Assembly: GCA_973895155.1 (NCBI GenBank)
Contig: OZ316894.1
Coordinates: 5,022,001 to 5,086,000, forward strand
Source of the DNA: Marsupella aquatica
Lineage: Eukaryota > Marchantiophyta
DNA: 64,000 bases
Reading direction: 5' to 3'
Part shown: piece by piece, positions 23,073 to 36,141 of the stretch
Layout of the letters: every line of letters begins with the position of its first letter
Numbering within the stretch: the stretch's first letter is position 1
Translations under genes and position numbers: made by a program
The notes under the pieces: model-generated
What the model was told of the DNA's origin: nothing
Databases searched by the model: none
What the model saw: the letters and a program-made list of their open reading frames with translations, nothing else

Positions 23073-26000
23073 ATGTTCAGTGGATCCAGTTCCAGATCTG
23101 AAGAGTCTTATGGGTCTTCACAAATCGTGCAGGTAATCCACAATCCAGAAACCCCTGGAATCGGCCTCTGACATTGATCTTCGCTGAGTCTAATTGTGAA
23201 GGTCTACTACAGCCCAGTTCGCCTTAATTTGCTTTCTGTAGTTGAGTCTATTTGGAAAGCTCTAGCGAGTAAACACACTCATACTTTGCCAGTCCTGTCA
23301 AAACATTTCATTGTGATCATGGACGCTTCTCTAGTCTGTGAGTTGTATTAAAGTTGCTTGTCAGTCGAGTGGAGCCTAGAGCATGCATTGCGGAGCAAGA
23401 CTGTTGACATTCGCAGTCCCGTTTGTCTCTGTGGTGGGTTTTCTCAGGTGAATGACTCCGTGTACCAGCTGTACAAGCCTGTAGGCACACCGAGTATACA
23501 AGTCGTGTTTTTCCATGGCCTTCAATTGGGTCTCTACAGGGACGCACATCTGTCTACCTGGAAATGCGAGGATGGCTCCTGCATCTGGCCACAGAAGTGG
23601 TTGGTGGAGGCGATTCCTGAAGCTCATGTACTTTCGGTGTCTTGCAGCGGATTCCTTACAAATAGCTCAAATGATGACATGGACATGTACATTTTGGGGG
23701 AGAATTTGATTTCAGATCTTTTGAATGCTAAGATTGGGCAAGTCTCAAACTGTCCAATTGTATTGGTGGGCCACTCCATTGGGGGATTGGTCATAAAAGA
23801 ACTATGCTGCCAAGCACATCGTAAACTCCACGTGAGTCAAGATTTTGAGAGGACTAAGTTGGAGAAGTTTCTTAATAGCATGAGAGGAGTATTTTATTAT
23901 GCCACCCCCCACCACGGCAGCCCTGTTGCAGACCGTTTGGCAGATCAAATTGGAAGTCCTTTGTTAAAGTACTTCAAAACTTTGAGTACACAAACAGCAC
24001 GGCTGAATAGTAGATTTGATGCTATACGTAAAGTGTATGAGAAGTGGAAGTTTGCTGGACTTGGAGAAGCTCGCCCTACAAAATTGGTACAACTGGCAGT
24101 GCAAGCTATTGGATTTCGAATGGCACGTTGGCAACAGTCATGCATGAGTAACAGTTGCTAATATTCTGCATGGAGTAAGCAGTAGATGCATGCAGGCCAC
24201 TGAACCTTGTCCAGCATATGGTTTGCGGCATCATTTATGTTGCTGGAGTGTTAAGATTTGCTGTTCGAGTATAGCTTTGAGGGGTTTGTCCTCTATATGG
24301 ACTGCTGATTGTGAATTGTCGAGGAGTCTAATCTTGGAGCCTAGAATGGAATTTGGCACATTGCTTTGATCTCATGCATTGCAATCTTTGGCCGTTGATG
24401 GGCAGGGCTGGTTCCACGGGGAAGTCATGGTGGTCCCTGAAGCATCTGTGAGGGAGGACAATTTTAATGTTGTGGACGGAGCAGACCATTTTTCCATCTG
24501 TCAACCAAGGACCAAAACCTCAAGGGGCTTCTACGCATTGAAGCACTTCCTCATTGATATAGTGGAGACAAATCGGATGGGGCTTCAACCCGGTGGTTTA
24601 ATTTGAAGGACAAGAAAACTTTGATCGTCCTGGATGACACAATTTCAGAGGATCAGCTCAAAGTTCTACCCAAGTTTCAGTATATTGCGACAGGCAGTCG
24701 TGTTATCTTGACAAGTCGTGAGAAAGAAGTTTTTAAGCTTTATGACGAATCCATCATGTACGAGGCTCATTTTCTGGAAACGGATGATGCAAAGAAGCTT
24801 TTCTGCCGGCATACATTTGGTTTGGAAGATATTCCAGACGTTCTGATTGACAATGTGAATGCAGAGGCGAGAAGATATGATGGGTTGCCGCTGACGTTGG
24901 AAGTGACAGCACGTACCTCTGAGTCAGATCAAACATCTGACAGTCTGGATGGAAACTCTAAACAAGCTCGGGCAAGCGCAAGTCACAAGTGGGGATAGAA
25001 AGGACAGAGTGTGGGCTTTTTGAGGGTGACGACCTTGCGAAACGGGAGAAGGAGATTGTCATACTTAATTTTCTTTAAATAGCCATTGGACCGTGCGCTG
25101 GCAGCATGGAGCAATCTCAGTGAGAATATTCACACAGCCTGGAAAACTTTGGTCAGCGGTCTCTCGAGGAAGCGTCTCATGAAATCTGAATGCTGCGCGA
25201 ACTATGGAGTATAATGAATGCAACGAAGTGTGGGTGCGCCAATAGCTGCCAGATCTGGCTAGGAACATTGCTGGTGGCATCATGGTATCGGCCTCTGATG
25301 AAACAGAAAGCTCAGTTAAATGACAACAAGGTTACCAGTGTTTCAGGTCTGAATCCGTAAGATCAAGTTACGATAGGGAAGGTGTGAAGTCAATCCTGTG
25401 TACTCTCCTCGATTTTGTTTGCCTTCACATGCACCTCTATTACCTAGGAGATACTTATTTGAGTTTTATTTGTGAACAAGCAGGTGACGACAGCGGCAAA
25501 ATATCTGAAGCTCTTCTATTCTGAACGGCCCTTCACTTGGATTTGCTAGCTAAAATAAAGGGATTGAAATACACAGATGTAGTCAGTCTTTCCTCAAAAG
25601 GTTGGGGAAAGGGTCTCACCAGGAAATTATCTGTCGCAAAATTTGAGGGAGCGCGGAGATATCAATTGTCCATGTTCGAGTTCAACCTCAAAAACATGAG
25701 AACTTAGCTGTCCTCGAACTATCACATTTTCGGATCCCAGAGGAATTTCCTGAAGCCTTGGGGGACCTGACCAGCCTGCGCATACTGTGTCGTTCTCACC
25801 TCGAAGGATTGGATCGTCTGCCTGAGAAGTCTGGCAGTCTTGGTAGATTGAGACAGCTGGAGCTAGAGAATCTAGGTTCGCTGATATTGCCCGAGTCGTC
25901 CGGCAACCTCGTGGTACTTGAACATCTTTCCTTTTGTAGCATCGTGGTACCGGAATTTTAGGGCATGTGTCCTCCCCAGTGAAGTTGACAGTCGACGATG

Positions 26001-26393
26001 GTGAAGAGCTTGCAGGATTCCGTGAATCCTTCGGCCGTTGTCTCACATCTCTGAAAGAACTGTACATCCGCGAGTGCCAGTCCATCAAGTGTCTACCGGA
26101 ATTATTAGGACATGTACCCTCCCTGGAGAAGTTAACAATTGCAGACTCTGAAGAGCTTGCAGGAATCCCATCTAAAAAGAGCTGGACATCTCCTCGTGCC
26201 CGTTCATAACTTGTGTACCGCAGTGTTCTCCAGGCTTTCCGGACTCCAGCAATTAAGGATAGAGGATTGCGCTAGCTTTGAAGAGTTGGGGGATGGATTT
26301 GGGAAATTATCATCCCTACTAGAACTGTATCTGACGGATGTGGCTCTTGCAAGGCTCCCTTCGAATCTCAGCTCGCACTCGGAGAAGTTCTGA
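23073..26393 (+). pseudogene. Broken alpha/beta-hydrolase - NB-ARC - LRR immune receptor (HNL class)
   Basis: HNL proteins are intracellular NLR-type receptors of non-seed plants whose N-terminus is a SERAC1-like hydrolase. The head is open and splices cleanly: exons 23073-23132, 23448-24086 and 24406-24606 are all phase 0. It carries the nucleophile elbow GHSIGG (Ser130) and GADHFS (candidate catalytic His261). TGA at 24604-24606 then ends the frame. The NB-ARC resumes in another frame with kinase-2 LIVLDD (24621-24638), RNBS-B GSRVILTSRE (about 24693-24722) and GLPL (24882-24893). The P-loop and RNBS-A that should lie upstream are absent. ARC2 fragments follow in shifting frames (KREKEIVILNFL, LDRALAAWSNLSENIHTAWKTL; about 25035-25165). 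LRR fragments occupy about 25740-25960, 25967-26209 and 26200-26393, again in different frames. The full receptor cannot be made. Confidence 0.85.
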
Positions 26394-29300
26394 TACATCT
26401 TCTATGCATGCAAGCAGTTGCATGTGACTGACTCTAGATTGTAGCTTAAGGCGTGTACCCGTTTTTAGGGGATGCAGAATTTCTGGATAGTCGATCCACT
26501 GGATGTCCGGATTTGGATTTCATTTGGATTTGAAGGTTAATTTGCTTTCTGCAGCGCTCTGAATTTCATCACATTCCGATCAGTGGATGGGCGTTGCGAT
26601 CACTTATGACATCGTAAGTTCTCTCACTTCGATACTACAGATGTGTCTAACGAGCTAAATGAAACGAGAACGCAAATCAAAAACTGGAAACGACCTCAAA
26701 TTCCTAGGAATTTTTCAGTAGCACTGCACTACAATTATGCAGTAGGTGAGTGATTGTCTGGCCCATACAACAAAAGACACTCAAAACATGCTCTGCGACA
26801 GGCATGTAGAGTTACACAATTTCACCAAAATGAGAATGGGCTCATTACCAATATCTTGCTGTATTAGATTGGGAATCTTTGACAGTGGCTCTTCCACAGA
26901 TTGGAAGGTAAACCATTGAGTCCAAATGATAGCCGGTTAGCGTCACACTTGTTGCAGGTCTTAGGCTTGAAATACCCTTGTTCACGTTACTTATGGGCAT
27001 TTCCAAATCTCAGATGAGGAATAACAAGGTCGAGAACAGACAATTGAAGCCAAATCCTGCCAACACTTGAATCTAAATCTAGAGTTAAGAGTCTGAAAGA
27101 ATACTTCTATGTAAAGAATGGGCCAAGAAACATGTTAATTGGAAAAATCTAGCTTCCCGGCACTGAGGTAGAGCTTGGTGTAAAGGCTCAGCATTAAACT
27201 AAGAAAAATGTGTCCTACAGGCCAGACATCCGGCAGATATATTTGACAAGAGGATGGAGCTCTGAAATTTACTACCTAACTAATGACGAAATAATGGTCC
27301 GTCAAAGAATGAGAGTAGAATGTGCAATGTAGCAGGCCCATCTAAATTGCCTTGCCATCATAGGGGTGGAGAATTGTAGGTACAACTCTCAACTGTCTAG
27401 CCTACAGTGATTATTTTTTGCGTTTCTTTTGTGGGGACCCAAACAAATTGAGGCCATGCTGAATGTTGAAAAATCTACCTGCCGAGGAAATTTCGCCATC
27501 GATGTGGCTGATATGTACAGATGGGGTTCCACCCAAACCCTTGGTGCATATACACATATTGGACATAGATGGATAATTATATGTCCGGAGACAGTGTGTA
27601 GCTTCCAATTCTCTGAGTGGGGTTGAACGTCTCTCCAATGACGCCTTGCAAGCTGAAATTGCAGAGCCTTGCAGCATCACAAACGACCCTTTGGAAACGA
27701 GACACAAGCATCTTTGTTGCGGAAGGCCTTGGGGACTAAAACTCCCGGTGACATCATTTTCGGTCATCGTCAACCAACCACGGTGGTGATGTGGTGGTGG
27801 AGTAGCCGAATTGCTCGTTGGGATCCATAATTAACCCTCCAAATCAGAATCTCTGCACGAACACGCCTCTTAGGAACCTGTTGTGTGTCTCACTTTATGA
27901 TTCGCTGACTCTCTGTATGCGTGCTGGAACTTTGGTGGGTGAACTCGCTTTGATGATGCTGTAACAAAAGCCAAGCTGAGTTACCTATGGAGGACCCTCG
28001 CTTAGAGATGGACAGGACGACCACTATGGTGTGTAAGTATTGGCGTCCGAATTGCTCGCTGAGAGGCACTCACAGAAACTCTGAGTTATAAACAGTGCTT
28101 GGAATGCGGAAATGTGTAGCTAACTGCATGCAGATCTGTCAAACAGCAGCTAGAGCTCTCTGACGAGGAATGCGACGCTGAAGAAATCGATTTCAACGGT
28201 GAAGAATCCCCGAATCACTAAGATTCGAGCAATCTCACTTGAAGCAGCCGAATCTACTTCAAACAGTGAAGAATCCAAGAGCCACTAAGATTCAAGACAA
28301 TCTCACCTCAACCAGCGGAATCCGAATCCAAACGGAAGGATTGATGCACAGTACACTAACAAGAGAATCCCAGATTCGAAATCCCAGTGTAGCACACACA
28401 ATGTGGATGTGGAAAGCAAGCCTTTACAGCTGAAGAATGAGCGAGAGAATGAAAATGAGAATGAATTCAAGTGAAGAATTAAGCGTTTCTTTATACTCTG
28501 GATCCCCTGGCGATTGAGTACTCCACACGCACAGTTCCGTCTACTTCACTCTCGCGCTGCTTGGCTGCTGTGTCGGTCCGGGTGGTGGTTTCTTCGTCGG
28601 ACGCGTCAAGGAAAAGTTGGGCAGCAGCAGGCCCCGGAGGTCCGAAATTTCCTTTCCATACCCGTATTTTCTTCGTTCGTCGCCGTCGACGACTCCAGAA
28701 TCCTTCGCTCAAATTCCAGTTTTCCATCGCTCTTTCTTCGATGCACAGCCCAGAACTCCAGATTCTCAACCCCATGAATGAGGTACAGTCCTGGCATATT
28801 ACCATCGCAATGAGGCAGATAAGACACTGTGCAATCATGCCAGTGCAATAATGAATGCGGACTTGCCGGGAGTTGAATGAATTTGTGGGGTTACCCGTTA
28901 CCGGTATTATTAACCGTGCCATCCGTTCCTCTTCATCCTCGTTTCATGCTTGCAAGCTGGTTTGAGGTTTTATTCCTGCTTTTTTCTTCACATTCACATT
29001 CACATTCACGACTTTGTGTGTGGTAAGTTGTGGCAGCGTTTCCCCAATATACGGGAAGAAACACGCGCGCTCCCACTCAACGGGCTGTACCTGGTCAGCG
29101 TGTGCTTTGAGATTGAAGTATTCTTTATTAGATAGTCTCTCGTCTCAACTTTAGCATTTTTTTAACGGAGTCCTATGAAGTTCCGCGAAGCTGGGTTTCG
29201 CTGCAGAGGCAAGGCGTTTGTCAAGGAGGTGGATTCTTGACTGTTCAGTACGGGACTTATGTTTCCTGAGGGACCAGTCATCTGAGAAGAGTACTCAAAG

Positions 29301-31370
29301 GTAAGTCCAGAACTCTACACTGCGGATGGAAACGCCTTCGGATTCTCCGGGTTCTTTGGCTTGACAAGAGAGTCAACTCTGCGTCAAATTTCGCTGAATT
29401 GACTGCTGCCACCCTCTTCATAGGCTTTCGGAGAGCATTGCGATGTGCTCTACAGTAATGCGTGTAAGGCCAGAGCAAACAGTGTCCTGCGGCCTCCATG
29501 AAGCAGAGCACAACGAAATTGAATGCCAGAACTCAAAAAGGTTCGTCTTCACGCGAAAACTCTCCGCGTGAAGGTGGGGGAGAAAGCAGTTTCTCAGCTT
29601 TTTGAGTAGATGAGCTGAAGATCAAACTCAAAGACCAGCAACTGCCCCCAAAGTTCAGAGTAGGGCACCTAATGCCTCCCCTGCACGAGTCCACTGCTGC
29701 GTCACTTCTCTCGACTGGTAAGCTAGATTGCGTGCTCAACGAATGTCGATCCTAGTCAATGCCTAGTTGCCTACCTCATTCCCTGGCTGCTTCTCCCACA
29801 GAATCTCACGGTAGCGTATCATTCAAGGATTAGAATTTGCGCAGCGATGACGTTTCGTCCCTCGATCGTTCTAGTCAAGGCACTCATGGATCCTTTACTC
29901 TTAAGAGAACTTGGTTTTGACAGGGAATGCGGTGTCCCGAGGTTGATTTTCAAGTACTAGGCATTCAAGATAATTCCAAAGGCAAGAGCTACAACTGGCA
30001 TCGATGAAAAGATGGCAGCACCATAGGTAGTGTGCTGGCTGGACATAGCTGAGTAAGCTGATGACTGCGTGTGTGCTGTTTGTGAACTCCGTTCCATTAT
30101 TTGTATCTTAACTTTCTTCGTTTCGTATGCGTGTATCTGGAGTTGGATGTCTGGGTGGCTTTTGACACGAATGTTACCCACTTTTCTTGGAAAATTCTAA
30201 GGGAAAGGAAGGTACTGGGAAAGGAAAGTACTGTAAACATTGGAAACTAAGGACACATATGCACAAGTTAATAATATGTAGAATCTCTTGTCTAATACAT
30301 AAAATTTGGAAAACCGTTTCCGCTTGAATTGTGAAGTTAAGAGGAGTTTACTCGTTTTTTCTTTAAATTCGGGAAAGAAAGAAAGACACAGCCTAAGCAA
30401 ATGCAATTGGTATGTAATGTCAGGCCAATGAAATGCAAACTATAACACAAAAGCGAAGTGAGATGCAAATTAGTTAAGTAAAATCTAGTACAGTCAATCT
30501 AATGCTGCGATGTTAACGAAAGAAAAGGACTGTCAATTCCTGGCGATGCGCACAAACCCGGAAATAGCACGAAGGCAAGGGGTGTCGAAGTCCTGGTCGT
30601 TGAATCTTCTTCCTTTATCGCGGAAATGAGAAAAGGTCAACACGCAAAAATGAACGAGGGGGACGATTCTACGAAGTTCAAATTGAACTTTTGGACATCA
30701 ACTGCTCCCGTCGTGCTAATCCACCGATAATCATAGCTCTCAATGCATGCTTGATCGATGGGTTTCTATCTATTCGCCTCGGTGCACATACAGTATGGTC
30801 GACCAAAGCTCACAGCACAGCTCTAGTGAAGTGTTTCTAGTTTGCTTACAGCGTGAACCTCACGTCAAAGCAAAGAGCTTCAAGAATCAGTAGTTGTCCA
30901 ATCTTTGTGTTCACTGTGACGTTCGCTTACTCAGCGGGGTTTTGGGTAGGCTGTGACGATGTGAAATTGCCAGAGAACATTGATCGAGAAATGTGAGCTC
31001 GATCAGTGGTGATAAGCAATAAGTCCATCGGTTGGAAAGAGAGCATTGTCCTGGCAAGTTTAAAATCAATTATCAATAGAGCTCCAAGGTGAAGAGTTTG
31101 CTACTCCTTTCTTTTGGGGATTTGTTCAGTTTCAAGGAGAACTGTTGGATTACATCACGGATTTTCTTTTGCTGGCTTGCTTTGGAGGTCTTGGGGCTCT
31201 ACATCCTATCTTTGATCCTTTCCTTTTGGGGGGGGGGGGGGGTTGGGTTCTGTGCAGTCCCATGTGTAGAGAGCAGACCTCATCTCCTTATTTCTAGATT
31301 CTTTCTCAGGGCTTCAGACAACCCTCTGTGTTGCACTAGAGAGAGCTCAACCTTTCACTGTTAGTCGTAC
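26394..31370. other. 5-kb intergenic stretch; no supported gene
   Basis: No recognisable gene. Weak hints: a plus-strand leader-like frame at about 28741 (MHSPELQILNPMNE) runs to a GT donor without an identifiable second exon. A minus-strand frame ending at 29957 closes with a hydrophobic tail (SSMPVVALAFGIILNA) reminiscent of a GPI or membrane anchor. Neither is enough to call. A 15-G run lies at 31228-31242. Confidence 0.4.
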
Positions 31371-31373
31371 AGT

Positions 31374-31490
31374 GGAGGCTGTTTGTTTTAGGGCCTCTAG
31401 AGAAATTCCTCGTGCTGTTTGTTTTAGGGTCTCTAGACAAATTCCTGGAACTCGGATTTAGGGCCTCCAGATAAATTCCTCGTTGTGGCA
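31374..31490. repeat. About 36-bp tandem repeat, three copies
   Basis: The unit CTGTTTGTTTTAGGGYCTCTAGAGAAATTCCT-type recurs with TAGGG at 31389, 31425 and 31459 (spacing 36 and 34). It is short, non-coding and moderately diverged. Confidence 0.8.
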
Positions 31491-31741
31491 TGGCCCTCTT
31501 TTACTCTAGAGCCTGCAAAGCTCTACTTTTGAGCCTGAAAAAAACTCATTGAACCATTTCAATATAGTGATGTTCTGTTTACAGAACATTGTGGGCTATC
31601 ACCATCCAGAAATGAGGGCTGTAACTCGAGAATTGAAGGGCTATTATTGCCCACAATGCTCTGGTAAAGGAATGTGAATGCACTTAAGCACCCCCACTAC
31701 TTTTAGTAAAAGTAGAAAATAAGTTTCATAATGTTCCAACC

Positions 31742-31891
31742 CAAATCTTGGATGTGCATTTTCTCCATAGTTACAGTTAAAATTACAAAGAGAAAATTCA
31801 CAAAAGAGAATTAACACAAATCTTGGATGTGCATTTTCTCCATAGTTGCAGTTAAAATTACAAAGAGAAAAATCACAAAGGGCATTAACAT
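31742..31891. repeat. 75-bp tandem duplication, two copies
   Basis: CAAATCTTGGATGTGCATTT starts copies at 31742 and 31817. They are almost identical over about 75 bases, so the duplication is recent. No coding content. Confidence 0.85.
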
Positions 31892-32302
31892 ATTGAGCTT
31901 TAGCCCAGATTCCTGCTAATAGGTTTATTTGTCAAATGCGTTCGACCATACTAGCACAAATACAGGGTAAGTCACGAAGGGTAGACTTGGATCGTGAATT
32001 ATAGCATGGATAATACCACTGGGTGAGCCTACTCTAATAAGCTATCTGAGTAAAGCTTATTCAATACGGGCCATGCGAGTTTGGACATTCATATGAGCCT
32101 CTCGTCAACATTGTGCTGTATGGGAATTTGAGAACAGAGGCTATGGTGGAGACAGCAGGGTGGGGATGATTCAGGTGATCAGCAGCTCTCTTTCCTCGGC
32201 CATCCGTAGTGAACAAATTGCAATGTCCTACAATTCATCCCTTTCAAACCCTGTGGAGTGAATGCCCAGTTCAGTAAAGTAAAACCCACGTTCTCTGCAG
32301 CG

Positions 32303-34719
32303 ATGGCGGCCCTGAATTGCATGCCCACATTTCATCCGGTCTCTAGCAGAGTCGTTTCTCGGCCACCACCAGCAGACAGAGCATATCGCCCAGATGTCGT
32401 CATCGACACCTCTGCTGCTGCAATTTGCTCGCCCTCGAGGTGCAGAAGGGACGAGGGTCTGAGCTCAAGATGGAACCGCAATTTTCAGAGAAAGAGAGCA
32501 TCGAGTTCCTGCCTTGGTGCTTCGATTGCAGGCCAACAGGGCGACTCTGGAGCTTCGTCTCTCGAGGAGGATTCCACGCCGTCGGGCGCCTTGGTGGGCC
32601 TGGTGCCAGCTCCTCAGAAGGCGGCCGATATCGTGCAAGAGTTCTATGATAGGATCAACCAACGTGATTATATCGGAGTGGCCAATTTGTTCACAGAGGA
32701 CTGCGAGTATGAGGATTTCAACTATTCCGACACCACGAAGGGCAGAGAGGTGAGGACAGTTTTCTAGAAAGTTGAGGTCAAACTGAAGACCGAATGAATT
32801 TGAAACAGTGTTACAGAATACAATTTGATCGGTAAAGTAATGCAGAGGAGCGCCTCTGGGAACATGAGCCCACTAAAGAGAAAGGGGTGATTGGGACAAT
32901 CTGTACAATTGCATGTCCTCACGATCCTCAGAGATGCAGTGTCCATGTTTTGGTGTTCGCGTTCGTCCTTTTTCTTTAAATTCTGGAATACCTAGACGTG
33001 TCCGTTTGACTCCTTGTTTGTGAGAAGTTTTGGATTTTCCTATATCCATTCGTACAACGCGAGCATGGGTTCCGAGAGATTTTGGAGGCCATGCTGACTT
33101 GTGAATTCATCAAGTCTTGGAGGAGGCACAGTGCCAATTTACTATTTTCAAGCTTTGGAACGAAATCCTTGATTGCCTCAAGCTTTTAATAATATGGCAG
33201 GGATATTTCTAGGAAAGTTCTCCTTGTTCCGAGAGATTTTGGCAGCTATGGTGACTTGTGAATTCATCAAGTCTTGGATGTGGCACAGTGCCCATTTCCT
33301 AATAGGAAATCTTCCCTTGTTGCCTTACATGTGTTGTCATATGGTCGTCAAGTCTAATTCGTGCAGTGTCAGCTGGAGATCGTCGTTTGAATTGACGAAA
33401 TTAACGCCCAGTCAGGCACCCATAAAGATTTCTCTTGCTGAGAATCCACTACAAAATAGACTCCCTTAGTGAATATCTTTGTACAGGAACGTCTCTAATG
33501 GACGTGAAGTGTTCATGTGCTGAATTACATGAACAGGGGTTATGCAAATAGAGGCTTACCTTCAGGTGACCGTGCATAATATGAAATGCCTCGGTGCTAG
33601 AAATATAATTGATCTATATCAAGCAAGCAAAATGTGAAATGGAAAGAACCAACTTTGGTTTTTTTTACTAGAATGCTGCTCTCCGTGTATTCATCAAAGT
33701 TCCAGACTAGCGTTGACAGAACCTATCTTTTATTGCAGGAAGTTTTGAAGTTTTTTGAAAAAGTGATGTCATCATTTGGCACAGAATTGAAGTTCGTTAT
33801 TGATGATATGACAAGGGATGACCCTAATGCCGTCGGTGTGATATGGCACCTCGGTGAGCTCTGGAGGAAATTCCATCCTTAAACCACTTGAAATACTTAC
33901 TCATGAGCTAGGTCGGTATCGACAGAAGTTTGCTCTACAATGCTATTGCTCCCTCAGACTCCCGAATATTCTAGTGTTTGTCCACAACGGCGTGCCGGAC
34001 AGTGGGTTTCTTTGATTAATTGTAGAGATAAGTATGACTTTAGAGCACAATGTAACAGCTCAACTTGGATTGCTCATTCTTATAATTTATCTTCATATTC
34101 CGGTTCAGATTGGAGAGGCAAAGCGTTTCCCTTCAGCCGAGGATGCAGTTTTTACCGCTGCGTAGTCAACTCTGCCGGAGAGAGGCAAATAAGGTACGGC
34201 CCGTCAGGTTCCAATTATCGAGCTTCTTACAGGAAACCATCAAGACACATTTGCAGTTGCCCTGCTCTTCTTTGCTTTGCAAGCTTCGGACACGATGAGA
34301 AGGGTTGAAGTGTAAATCCTTCCTGCCTCTACTACGCCCTCCAGATATTAAGCTTGCCTATGTCTGTTCTGGATTCACAGACGTAACTTGATATCTATGG
34401 TATATGAAATTTCTTCATACCAGGTTTGCGAGGGACATAGTCGAACCAGCAACCAAGCCCGGTGGAGTTTCCATGGTAATCTTCTGGCACTAAAAAATTC
34501 AATGCTATCCTGGTATAAGGACCCTGGGCATGACCCGGAGATCTTTAGGCAACACGTGATGCTGTCAGGATTTAAAGGTTCTTTGCAAGAATGGTTTCCA
34601 AGAATTTGAGATTGGCATGGTTGCAGAGATAATGGCATTTTTCTCATGGTGTGCAGGGTGCTCTTAAGCTGGTGACCTCTCTTTTTGAACGTTTCCCACA
34701 AATAGCAGATCGATTGTGA
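32303..34719 (+). CDS. Plastid NTF2/SnoaL-like protein
   Basis: It belongs to the plant plastid branch of the NTF2-like (SnoaL) fold, a small cone-shaped alpha+beta barrel; the biochemical role of this branch is not established. Exons are 32303-32749, 33739-33853, 34109-34193, 34424-34475 and 34657-34719, with phases 0,1,2,0 and GT-AG borders, giving 253 residues. I start at ATG 32303 because the frame upstream opens only with GTG. The first 100 residues are Ser/Arg/Pro-rich, as in a transit peptide. The fold begins at about residue 115 with AADIVQEFYDRINQRDYIGVANLFTEDCEYED, then KFFEKVMSSFGTELKFVIDD, VGVIWHLDWRGKAFPFSRGCSFY and FARDIVEPATKPGG, and ends ALKLVTSLFERFPQIADRL. It closely resembles Arabidopsis NTF2-family plastid proteins such as At1g71480. 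It is convergent with VPS45. Confidence 0.9.
33070..33296. repeat. Direct duplication inside intron 1 of the NTF2-like gene
   Basis: About 67 bases starting TTCCGAGAGATTTTGG at 33070 recur at 33227 (offset 157) with a few substitutions, sharing ACTTGTGAATTCATCAAGTC. It lies wholly in the intron and breaks no exon. Confidence 0.8.
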
Positions 34720-36141
34720 AGTATTCTAGGGACACCTCTCGTGATGCTGAGTTCCAAGTTTGAGACGCGGTCAACGGTAATGCTTAAGGAGTCTTCCTCA
34801 TTCGAACGCAATCATGTCGCCAAACTGAGAGACAAAGCCTGGATCTTCTCTGGGACTAGATATCGAAGCTGACTTCGAAAGTCCCACCGTCACTGGAGCA
34901 AAGAGAATTCTTACGGGGTTTATCATGTCAAAAGTTGGATTACTTGGCTTGGCACCTGTGTCAGTACTCGGGATCTTATTGGTATAGCGATATGTGCTGT
35001 GAAACGCTCGGAGAATGGAGCCATGTCAGAATACCGCAGGAAAACAACTACTGCAAAATTGCAAGAAGACGTTCATGAGAGCCTTTCACAGGGAAGGCAT
35101 TGTTGAGGATGAACCAGTGTTCCTACGCTCACGGTGGACGATAGCTCTAGCAATTGCATTTATTAAAAACAGTTTCTATCGTCCCAGACTATTAGAGTGG
35201 CACAGCACTTTCAGATTAGCTGATGACATGGATTTTTGGAACTCTAGTTTAACGGTTCTGAAGTGTAGATTACTGAAATGAGAATAAGACATCAGTACTT
35301 CTCAATATCTCTTTTTACTAGTTTGATGACTTGAACACGAAAGGTTTGACAGACCCAACTGTCGCAGTGGGAACTGTATGCCTGAGCTGAACACCTGATT
35401 GGCTCAGGTGTAACCATTTTCTGGTGAGTGTAAAATAGTTGACGGGTAGTTGAAGAAAATGAGCGTGGAGCGTCACCGCAGAGGAAGCATTAAACGGACG
35501 TGAATGCCAAAGAACAAAAGCGACCCCACAAGTGTCGGCTTGCAATTATGGGTAGTTCACGAAAATGAGCTGGGGTCTTCACACCAAAGAAAGCATTAGG
35601 GAGTGTAAATGCCCGAGTGGGAGCCAACTCCCCAGTCTGTTGTGGTCAAAGAGTTCTTCTAAGTCTTAATTGGAGATGACAAACAAGACCGAGAGGATTT
35701 GATACAAACATTTATTTACAAAGAAATGGTTTCAGGAAACAGATCTCAGGGCAATCTGGCCCATCTAATTTTGAACTTCATGGGAAGTTAACTAAGCTTA
35801 TGTACGTACCTCTTGTTTATCAGAAAGGTGGCCTGATAACAACAACAAAAATGACATTCTAACATTTGCAAAAGCCTCACGCCACCTTGTTCAACGTTGG
35901 CTTATTTCTATCTGAAGGGGATTTGAAGGATTTGGAACATAGAGACCCTCTCTCACGTCCTTGTACCAAATAATGATGGACCCTACGATAAGGTACAGAA
36001 GCCCCTACTATCCCTTTGAATAATGAATTGATCGGGCACTATTTAATTTTACAAGGATGATCCCGCTTTCTAGCTGTCACCTAGCTTTGTTTTTACTTCG
36101 GGAATGGAATCATGACATGAGAAATGATCCCTTTCTTAGGG
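34720..36141. other. Convergent intergenic region (NTF2-like / VPS45)
   Basis: Both neighbouring genes end here, so it should hold both 3' untranslated regions. No gene recognised. A diverged direct repeat of about 65 bases, starting GGGTAGTT and containing GAAAATGAGC and AAGCATTA, occurs at about 35439 and 35550. Confidence 0.45.

Noticed and set aside
29957-30181. Minus-strand 74-codon frame with a hydrophobic C-terminus
   Set aside because: The tail resembles a GPI or membrane anchor, but the rest has no signal peptide or family match, so it is not called as a gene.
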